Source: Wenzhouxiangella sp. (GTDB lineage Bacteria > Pseudomonadota > Gammaproteobacteria > Xanthomonadales > Wenzhouxiangellaceae). From it: a stretch of 6,601 nucleotides of DNA. The stretch covers positions 1 through 6,601 of the forward strand of contig SKKV01000270.1 of assembly GCA_007123575.1 (NCBI GenBank), read 5' to 3'. The notes beneath the pieces were generated by a model, which had not been told where the DNA came from, did not search any database, and was given only the letters and a program-made list of their open reading frames with translations. Shown here in pieces: positions 1-5,768 of the stretch; the first letter of the stretch is position 1, and each line of letters starts with the position of its first letter. The position numbers and the translations under genes were made by a program.

Positions 1-1
1 G

Positions 2-91
2 CGCCAGCTGCGCGATGCCATCGAGGGCGAATGTTTCGAAGCCACAGCCGCTGAATTGCAGCGCGCCTGGCGCGACGGCATTCCCGATTGA
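2..91 (+). CDS. tgt: C-terminal end of a probable tRNA-guanine transglycosylase (partial)
   Basis: An open frame enters from the left edge and ends at TGA 89-91, giving 29 residues that begin RQLRDAIEGECFEA. The charged, helical pattern (LRDAI, then a small or acidic stretch, an aromatic residue, and a helix with AELQRAW) fits the end of bacterial Tgt, which exchanges guanine for preQ1 in the anticodon of GU(N) tRNAs during queuosine synthesis. The stronger argument is context: in many Gammaproteobacteria tgt lies directly before yajC-secD-secF on the same strand. None of the catalytic or zinc-binding residues fall inside the window, so the call is inference from the short tail plus synteny. 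Any other gene with a helical C-terminus would also fit. Confidence 0.6.
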   Translation, partial: RQLRDAIEGECFEATAAELQRAWRDGIPD

Positions 92-111
92 GTTGCAGAC
101 TTATCCAGTAG

Positions 112-154
112 TGGCTTTGAAGTGATTGGCTTTAATCCTGATTTCCATGGCTTT
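112..154 (+). repeat. Three short direct repeats of TGGCTTT between tgt end and protease gene
   Basis: TGGCTTT occurs at 112-118, 127-133 and 148-154, with starts 15 and 21 bases apart. The surrounding gap (92-249) is less GC-rich than the neighbouring genes and has no convincing -35/-10 pair and no terminator hairpin. The copies could form a binding site upstream of the protease gene, but a 7-base motif repeated three times may be chance. Confidence 0.25.
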
Positions 155-236
155 CTCAGTTGAATGCAGGCATTGATATAGGCTACGCTGAATTTGCGAC
201 TGCTCGTGCTGAACAACGCGGGCGCCATTTTGGCGC

Positions 237-242
237 AGAAGG
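237..242 (+). promoter_or_regulatory. Shine-Dalgarno site that fixes the protease start at 250
   Basis: AGAAGG lies 7 bases before ATG 250. The only start further upstream in frame is TTG 160, which has no such site. It would also put 30 mostly polar residues ahead of the signal peptide. Confidence 0.75.
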
Positions 243-249
243 TGTGTCC

Positions 250-3210
250 ATGAATCTCATTAAGCCGATCTCTCCGGTATCTTTAGCACTCCGTTTGAGT
301 ATCTTCCTGCTCGCCACGTTTGCCTTAGCGGCCGGCGCTGGCCAGCCGGGTCAGAATTGGGAGGCGGCGTGGCCTTTCGAGACGGTCCAGCTGCCGCCGG
401 AAGCGCTTACCCTTGACCGGCAAGCGCTGGCCGAGCGCGCTGATCGGCCGCGCGTGCCCCTGCTGCAGCGAATTCACCAGGCTCACCAGGAAAGAGATGA
501 CTGGCGCGCCAAGGCCGAGCGTCACCTGATCCGGGTCGACGATGATCGTCTGCTGCTGGAAATCCGGCTGGCACCCAACCAGCAGCGCGTGACCAGTTCC
601 AGTCTGGCCAGGCGCACCGGGCTGGAAATCCACGCACAGAATGTGCCCAGCCTGTTCGATGCCTGGGTGCCGGTGGGCGCTATCGCCGACCTGCTGGCTA
701 GCGAAGACGTGATCAGCCTGCAACCGGCGCGCGAGGTGCGCACCCTGCGTCGGTTTGATTCCAGGGCCGGCAGCGTAACCTCGGAGGGTGTGGCTGCCAG
801 CGGCATGGGACCTTACCATGCTCTTGGAGCCGACGGGGAGGGGACAATTATCGCCCTGATAGACAGCAACTTCGTGGGTTGGGAAGACCTGCAGGCCAGC
901 GGAGATTGGCCTCCTAATGCGCAACTTCGACGGTTCGTGATTGCTGGCACTAATGTGTTTGAGTGCACCGGTTCCGGAGACCCGCCTGCATGCAGCAATT
1001 TCGACAGCGGCGGCACTCACGGCAGCAGCACAATGGAAATCGCCTACGACATGGCCCCAGGTGCCAACTTCTGGGTCTACCAGAGTACATTGGTTTCGTC
1101 CTGGTACGCTGGACTGCTGCACGCCAGTGACACAGCAAATCACGGTGGCCTCCGTGCAGATATTTTTTCTGCGTCGCTAGGCGCTCCACTGGATGGAATT
1201 GGCGATGGCAGCGAGTGCCCACCATTGTGGGGCAATCCTTGCGGCACCATTGCCGAGGCTGCTGGTATCGCCGCTGAGCGAGGTACGCTGGTCGTCAATG
1301 CCGCTGGTAATTCGAGGGAGGAGCATTGGGGTGGGCTGTACGATGGCAATGGCGTTTCGCCGGGGGGCGATTATGTGGATAGTCATCGGTGGACTCCCGG
1401 CGGTGGCAATCTAAACCAGAGTCCTGCCTGTCTTCCCGAAGGTTTTCCAATACAGATTACCGCGTTTTGGAATGATTGGACCGACATAAATCATGATTAT
1501 GACCTCTTTCTGTTTCGCCGCAATGCAGCGAACAATCAGTGGGAGCAATACGCCTCTTCTACCAGCGAGCAGTCTGGGGACCCGTCACAGGATCCGCAGG
1601 AATTCATCTCCGTGGGAGCAAGTGGCTCCAGCGGCAACTGTCCCAGTGGACTGTCAAACTACGCTTTGGTGGTGGCGCGCTGGTCCGCACCCACTGCTCG
1701 CAATCTGCAGGTGTTTTCCAATATTGGCTTCTTCGACTTCATTCCCGAACGCTCTCTCGGCTTCCCTGCCGATTCGCCCAACGTGTTTACTGTCGGTGCC
1801 TTGAATGCGTCCGGAAATTTTGACCAACAGTCCTCGTTCAGTTCAGAAGGCCCGGTGCTGGCCCCCGGTGGGGGCCTGCCGCCGCCGACTGATGTTGACA
1901 AGCCCGACGGCATGAATTTCAGCGGCGTCTCAACCGTCACGGATGACCCTATTACGTTCACCGGCACTTCCGCGGCCACCCCGCACGTGGCCGGAATCGC
2001 CGCCGTGCTCAATCAGCTAAGCCAAGCCAAGCCGGCACAGACGGTCGACAATCCCGCCGACGCGCTGCATCTCGGACTGGCCCTGGTTGGCCTGGATGGT
2101 GATAACGATCTGGGCGACAGCGGCCACGATACGATTTACGGCTATGGGCGCATTCGCCTGCGCGATTGCACCGAATCAATCACTATCTCGGCCGAGACCT
2201 GGCACCAGGTGGCGCTGCCCTGCGAACGCCTGGCCGGCAACACCGTTGCCCAGACCTTCGGCATGCTGGGCATGGGGACTTACGGCAGTGACTGGATGAT
2301 GTGGCGCTGGGATCCGAGCTCTGGCGGTTACAGCCCGCTGCCCAATGACAGCGCAGCTCTGGATATCGCCGAAAGCTACTGGCTGTACAGCTTCAACGCC
2401 GGGTCCGGCACGATCAGTGGCCTACCTGCCGACATCACCGCGCCTTGGCCTGTTGATACCACCGGCGCTGCAGGTCTGGGACGCCCCTACATGCTGAGCA
2501 ACCCGCGCCGCTTTGACCTGGATTGGAACCAACTGCGATTTTTCTACGACGGCGATGAACATGATTTCATCACGGCGGTAAACGATGAAAAGGTTCGCAA
2601 TTTCATGTGGACCTGGGATCCGGGTACCGAAACCTACAGCGAGCACAACGGGATATTGGGGGAGGGCGAACTCGGCCCCGGCGAGCCTTTCTGGGTTCGG
2701 GTTACGGACGATGTGCAGGTTCGCTTCCCGGTCACGGCCACGCCGGCATCGTCCCCATTGACCGCCGGGCGCCTCGCCGACTCAGCTAACTGGATGACTC
2801 AGGCAATTCTGGAGACTGATTCGGAAATCGCTTCCATTCGGTTTGGCCATCACACCCAGGCTAGCGACGACTTCGATCACTTTGACGCCGAGCGTCTGAC
2901 CTCGCCGGCCAGCCCAGTGGTCACCATGGCCATTCCCCAGCCAGGCTGGGGCGAGCACAGTGCCGACTATGCGCGCGACATTCGCAGCCCGAAAGCGCGC
3001 GACACCTGGACATTCAAGATCGAGGCAACCGAGCGCGCCAGGGCCAGGCTTCACCTGGACGACCCGGATGGGCGCCTTGCTGCCAGCTACCTGGTTGACG
3101 AGCGGACCGGACGTCGCATACCGGTTCGCGATTTGGGTCGCACCGGCTATGCGTTAAATCTCGATCCGGGCGAGCGGATTCTGCATCTGGTCTACCGAGC
3201 GCCGCGGTGA
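250..3210 (+). CDS. Exported subtilisin-family (S8) serine protease with insertion and duplicated C-terminal module
   Basis: This 986-residue subtilase probably cleaves proteins outside the cytoplasm. Numbering is from ATG 250, chosen for its AGAAGG site and because it begins a good signal peptide: K5, R15, a hydrophobic run at 16-28, and likely cleavage near 27-31. Residues about 98-164 look like an inhibitory propeptide. The catalytic residues are all present: Asp205 in ALIDSNF, His257 in GTHGSS, the oxyanion Asn354 in NAAGNS, and Ser574 in GTSAATPHVAG. Asn354 and Ser574 are 220 residues apart, against 66 in subtilisin. The excess is an inserted beta-rich segment at about 356-504 containing DYDLFLF. 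All eight cysteines fall in four close pairs (239/248, 323/331, 394/464, 640/658), plausible disulfides. After the catalytic domain come two related modules (MWRWDP at 684, MWTWDP at 786) and a beta-rich C-terminal domain. No membrane anchor or sorting tail is visible. Substrate unknown. Confidence 0.93.
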   Translation: MNLIKPISPVSLALRLSIFLLATFALAAGAGQPGQNWEAAWPFETVQLPPEALTLDRQALAERADRPRVPLLQRIHQAHQERDDWRAKAERHLIRVDDDRLLLEIRLAPNQQRVTSSSLARRTGLEIHAQNVPSLFDAWVPVGAIADLLASEDVISLQPAREVRTLRRFDSRAGSVTSEGVAASGMGPYHALGADGEGTIIALIDSNFVGWEDLQASGDWPPNAQLRRFVIAGTNVFECTGSGDPPACSNFDSGGTHGSSTMEIAYDMAPGANFWVYQSTLVSSWYAGLLHASDTANHGGLRADIFSASLGAPLDGIGDGSECPPLWGNPCGTIAEAAGIAAERGTLVVNAAGNSREEHWGGLYDGNGVSPGGDYVDSHRWTPGGGNLNQSPACLPEGFPIQITAFWNDWTDINHDYDLFLFRRNAANNQWEQYASSTSEQSGDPSQDPQEFISVGASGSSGNCPSGLSNYALVVARWSAPTARNLQVFSNIGFFDFIPERSLGFPADSPNVFTVGALNASGNFDQQSSFSSEGPVLAPGGGLPPPTDVDKPDGMNFSGVSTVTDDPITFTGTSAATPHVAGIAAVLNQLSQAKPAQTVDNPADALHLGLALVGLDGDNDLGDSGHDTIYGYGRIRLRDCTESITISAETWHQVALPCERLAGNTVAQTFGMLGMGTYGSDWMMWRWDPSSGGYSPLPNDSAALDIAESYWLYSFNAGSGTISGLPADITAPWPVDTTGAAGLGRPYMLSNPRRFDLDWNQLRFFYDGDEHDFITAVNDEKVRNFMWTWDPGTETYSEHNGILGEGELGPGEPFWVRVTDDVQVRFPVTATPASSPLTAGRLADSANWMTQAILETDSEIASIRFGHHTQASDDFDHFDAERLTSPASPVVTMAIPQPGWGEHSADYARDIRSPKARDTWTFKIEATERARARLHLDDPDGRLAASYLVDERTGRRIPVRDLGRTGYALNLDPGERILHLVYRAPR

Positions 3211-3237
3211 TCTCAATGCGTTACCAGGACTGTCATC

Positions 3238-3429
3238 ATGAATAAAGACGCGCATCCAAATCAGTCCCCTAAAGTAGGCGAAAAGGCCCGTGAGTGCTAC
3301 GAACCGCCGCTGATGTCCGGTGTGGTCAACCTGCGTGACCTTGTGGCAGATTTCCCGTCTCCACCTCCGCCCCCAAGATCCGAGGAAGAAGAAGACTTCT
3401 ATGAGCCACCAGAGGATGACTACTGGTAG
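3238..3429 (+). CDS. Small proline-rich acidic protein with two YEPP motifs; function unknown
   Basis: I do not recognise a named family for this 63-residue protein. ATG 3238 has AGGA at 3226-3229, 8 bases upstream, and lies 27 bases after the protease stop, so the two genes are probably co-transcribed. The protein has a polar N-terminus (1-20), then YEPP at 21-24, a short apolar segment GVVNLRDLV (28-36), five prolines (42-46), and a very acidic tail with nine Asp or Glu among the last 15 residues. A second YEPP sits at 55-58 and the end is DDYW. There is one cysteine (Cys20) and no signal peptide or membrane segment. The stretch YEPPLMSGVVNLRDLV partly matches the leader pattern YxxPxLxxxGxxxxxT of lasso-type RiPP precursors: Tyr and Pro match, Met replaces Leu, and Val replaces both Gly and Thr. 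A RiPP precursor, a protease partner and an unrelated small protein all remain possible. Confidence 0.65.
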   Translation: MNKDAHPNQSPKVGEKARECYEPPLMSGVVNLRDLVADFPSPPPPPRSEEEEDFYEPPEDDYW

Positions 3430-3450
3430 GTAGTCCCCGGCGGCGGGCTG

Positions 3451-3459
3451 TGCGATAAT
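3451..3459 (+). promoter_or_regulatory. Likely extended -10 promoter for yajC-secD-secF
   Basis: TGCGATAAT is an extended -10 element: TG, one base, then GATAAT, which matches TATAAT at five of six positions. No good -35 box is seen at the usual spacing (3431-3436 reads TAGTCC), which extended -10 promoters can tolerate. Transcription would start near 3466 and leave a leader of about 60 bases before yajC. The site lies just after the stop of the small gene, so the Sec genes could be transcribed independently of the protease pair. Confidence 0.5.
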
Positions 3460-3472
3460 TGCGTGTTGCATC

Positions 3473-3488
3473 GGGGCCGAATGGTCCC
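3473..3488 (+). other. Small hairpin in the yajC leader
   Basis: GGGGCC (3473-3478) can pair with GGTCCC (3483-3488) around the loop GAAT, giving six pairs of which one is G-U. It lies a few bases after the predicted transcript start, so it would cap the 5' end of the yajC message and could protect it from degradation. No T-run follows, so it is not a terminator. Confidence 0.35.
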
Positions 3489-3527
3489 AATATCCTTGAA
3501 AACTGCCACGCCTTGAGGTTTTAGTCC

Positions 3528-3857
3528 ATGGATTTTTTCATTGCCAGCGCGATGGCGCAGGACGCCGCCCAGCAGCCCAGCGCCATGCCTTCGCTGATCA
3601 TGTTTGGCCTTTTGATCATCGTCTTCTGGTTCTTGCTGATTCGGCCGCAGATGAAGCGCAACAAGGAACACCGTGAGCTGGTTTCCAGCCTGTCGGCCGG
3701 CGACGAAGTGATTACCGCTGGCGGCATACTCGGCAAGATTACCCATGTCGGCGACAGCTTCGTGACCGTTGAACTGGCTGACAAGATGGTGGTCAAGCTG
3801 CAAAAGCATTCCGTTGCCCAGGTCGTGCCCAAGGGAACGATCGATTCGGCAAGCTGA
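3528..3857 (+). CDS. yajC: YajC, Sec translocon accessory subunit
   Basis: YajC is a small inner-membrane protein that associates with SecD and SecF and joins the SecYEG holotranslocon; it is not essential in E. coli. The 109-residue product is the usual size. It has a short periplasmic N-terminus rich in Ala and Gln, one membrane helix at about 22-38, and directly after it the family signature IRPQMKRNKEH (38-48). A compact cytoplasmic domain follows with AGDEVITAGGILGKI and VTVELADKMVVKLQ, typical of the family. ATG 3528 is supported by GAGGT at 3515-3519, 8 bases upstream. secD begins 41 bases after the stop, in the standard order. Confidence 0.97.
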   Translation: MDFFIASAMAQDAAQQPSAMPSLIMFGLLIIVFWFLLIRPQMKRNKEHRELVSSLSAGDEVITAGGILGKITHVGDSFVTVELADKMVVKLQKHSVAQVVPKGTIDSAS

Positions 3858-3898
3858 CTTAACCTTATGATAGATCGAATGATTTTCGAGACCCACAC

Positions 3899-5758
3899 AT
3901 GAACCGATTCCCACCCTGGAAATACGCCCTGCTGGTTGTCGCCCTGGGCATCGGCCTGGTTTATTCGCTGCCCAACCTGTTCGGTGACGACCCGGCGGTG
4001 CAGGTATCTTCAATTCGTGGTTTCGAGCTGGACCGCGACCTGCCGACTCGTGTCGAAGGCGCCTTGAGCACGGCTGGCATTGAAGCGGGTGCGATCGAGT
4101 TCGAGCCGACGCGCATGCTGGTTCGACTGGACAATGTCGATCGCCAGGCGCGCGCCGCCGACGTGCTTAGCGAGACGCTTGGTGAAGACTACGTGGTTGC
4201 TCTGAACCTGGCACCGGCTACGCCGGCCTGGCTGCGCTTGCTGCGGGCCGAGCCAATGACCTTAGGCTTGGATTTGCAAGGCGGCGTGCATTTTCTGATG
4301 CAGGTTGACATGGACACCGCGCGTACCCAGCAGCTGGAGCGCTTCGTCACCCAGCTGCGCAACCTGCTGCGGGATGAGCAAATCCGCTATCGCTCGGTGC
4401 GCATGGATCGCAACCATATCGTTGTTGAGCTGCGCTCTGAAGATGACCGCGAGCGGGCGATGCGCGTGATCGGCCGGCAGGTCGAAGAGCTGAACCTGGA
4501 TACACGCGACGGTTCGGAAACCTTCAATATCCGCGCCATGATCGATGAAGACGTGCTGCGCGAGCTGCAGCAGACGGCGCTGCGCCAGAACATCACCACG
4601 CTGCGCAACCGCGTCAATGAGCTTGGTGTTTCGGAGCCGATCATTCAGCAGCAGGGTGCTGATCGCATCGTCGTCCAGCTGCCCGGCGTGCAGGACCCGG
4701 CCCGGGCCAAGCAGGTATTGGGCTCCACGGCCACGGTTGAATATCGCGGCGTTGACGAGCAAAACGATCCTTTCGAAGCCCATCGCACCGGCCGTGTTCC
4801 GCCGCAGTCGCTGCTGTATTTCATGCGCGACGGTACTCCGATCCTGCTATCGCGCACGGTGATTGCCTCGGGTGACAACTTGATCAACGCCCAGGCTGGC
4901 TTCGACTCGCAGACCGGCTCGCCCAACGTGGTCGTCACCCTCGATGGCCCTGGCGCGCGCAGCATGCTCGAGCACACCAGCCAGAATGTCGGCAACCGCA
5001 TGGCCGTCGTGTTTATTGAGCACCGGCCGGAGACGCACGAAGAAAACGGCGAGGAAGTTCACACCACCCGCCGCGTCGAGGAAGTGATCTCGGCCGCGGT
5101 CACCCGCGAACCCTTTGGTGGACGCTTCCAGACCACCGGTCTGGGCTCGGCCACGGAAGCCAGCCAGCTGGCCATGCTGTTGCGCGCCGGTGCCCTGGCC
5201 GCGCCAATGCAGATCATCGAAGAGCGCACCGTCGGCCCCAGCCTGGGACAGGACAACATCGACCAGGGCTTCCGCTCGGTCATCATCGGTTTCATCCTGG
5301 TCCTGATCGTGATGGCGATCTATTACAAAGTGTTCGGGCTGGTCGCCAACGTCGCCCTGACCGTCAACCTGGTACTGATCGTTGCCCTGCTGTCCCTGCT
5401 TGGTGCCACGCTGACCCTGCCGGGTATTGCCGGTATCGTGCTGACAGTCGGTATGGCGGTGGATGCCAACGTGCTGATTTACGAACGAATACGTGAAGAA
5501 CTCAATAACGGCAACTCGCCGCAGGCGGCCATTCGAGCCGGCTACGAGAAGGCCTTCTCGACCATTGCCGATGCCAACGTCACCACGCTGATCGCCGCGG
5601 TGGTGCTGTTCCTGTTCGGTACCGGGCCGATCAAGGGCTTTGCCGTGACCCTGAGCCTGGGTATCGTGACGTCGATGTTTACCGCCATCATTGGTACGCG
5701 TGGCGTGGTCCATCTGATTTACGGCCGCAAGAAGCGTCTCAAGGCGCTGGCGATCTAG
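3899..5758 (+). CDS. secD: SecD, protein translocase subunit
   Basis: SecD pairs with SecF in the inner membrane and uses the proton motive force to pull exported proteins through SecYEG on the periplasmic side. At 619 residues it matches the usual length (about 615 in E. coli). One membrane helix lies near the N-terminus (about 9-26). The large periplasmic region includes the conserved LGLDLQGG (122-129), and five more helices lie at about 460-476, 479-502, 507-528, 555-573 and 580-606. The fourth helix carries GMAVDANVLI with Asp522, the equivalent of the conserved Asp of SecD (Asp519 in E. coli) implicated in proton-coupled function. ATG 3899 has only a weak ribosome site (CGAGA, 3887-3891). 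The tail RKKRLKALAI is basic, as expected for a cytoplasmic end. The gene appears intact. Confidence 0.98.
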   Translation: MNRFPPWKYALLVVALGIGLVYSLPNLFGDDPAVQVSSIRGFELDRDLPTRVEGALSTAGIEAGAIEFEPTRMLVRLDNVDRQARAADVLSETLGEDYVVALNLAPATPAWLRLLRAEPMTLGLDLQGGVHFLMQVDMDTARTQQLERFVTQLRNLLRDEQIRYRSVRMDRNHIVVELRSEDDRERAMRVIGRQVEELNLDTRDGSETFNIRAMIDEDVLRELQQTALRQNITTLRNRVNELGVSEPIIQQQGADRIVVQLPGVQDPARAKQVLGSTATVEYRGVDEQNDPFEAHRTGRVPPQSLLYFMRDGTPILLSRTVIASGDNLINAQAGFDSQTGSPNVVVTLDGPGARSMLEHTSQNVGNRMAVVFIEHRPETHEENGEEVHTTRRVEEVISAAVTREPFGGRFQTTGLGSATEASQLAMLLRAGALAAPMQIIEERTVGPSLGQDNIDQGFRSVIIGFILVLIVMAIYYKVFGLVANVALTVNLVLIVALLSLLGATLTLPGIAGIVLTVGMAVDANVLIYERIREELNNGNSPQAAIRAGYEKAFSTIADANVTTLIAAVVLFLFGTGPIKGFAVTLSLGIVTSMFTAIIGTRGVVHLIYGRKKRLKALAI

Positions 5759-5761
5759 AGG
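5757..5761 (+). promoter_or_regulatory. Shine-Dalgarno site of secF overlapping the secD stop
   Basis: AGAGG at 5757-5761 overlaps the TAG stop of secD (5756-5758) and lies 7 bases before ATG 5769. Terminating secD ribosomes therefore reach the secF ribosome site directly, suggesting coupled translation of the two partner subunits. Confidence 0.7.
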
Positions 5762-5768
5762 CAAACAC

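Noticed and set aside
160..249. Upstream TTG start adding 30 residues to the protease
   Set aside because: There is no ribosome site before TTG 160. The extra residues would precede a good signal peptide, whereas ATG 250 has AGAAGG at 7 bases.
325..1143. 272-codon open frame on the - strand within the protease gene
   Set aside because: It is antisense to a gene with a complete catalytic signature, and shows no recognisable domain.
3238..3429. Small protein as a secretion-monitoring arrest peptide for SecD/SecF (VemP-like)
   Set aside because: VemP-type monitors need an export signal to sense Sec activity. This protein has no signal peptide or hydrophobic helix.
3433..3447. GC-rich CCCCGGCGGCGGG as a terminator after the small gene
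   Set aside because: The possible stem is short and imperfect, and no T-run follows. It lies just before the likely yajC promoter.
3420..4013. 197-codon open frame on the - strand across yajC and its leader
   Set aside because: It overlaps the conserved YajC frame and both flanking gaps, and has no family features.
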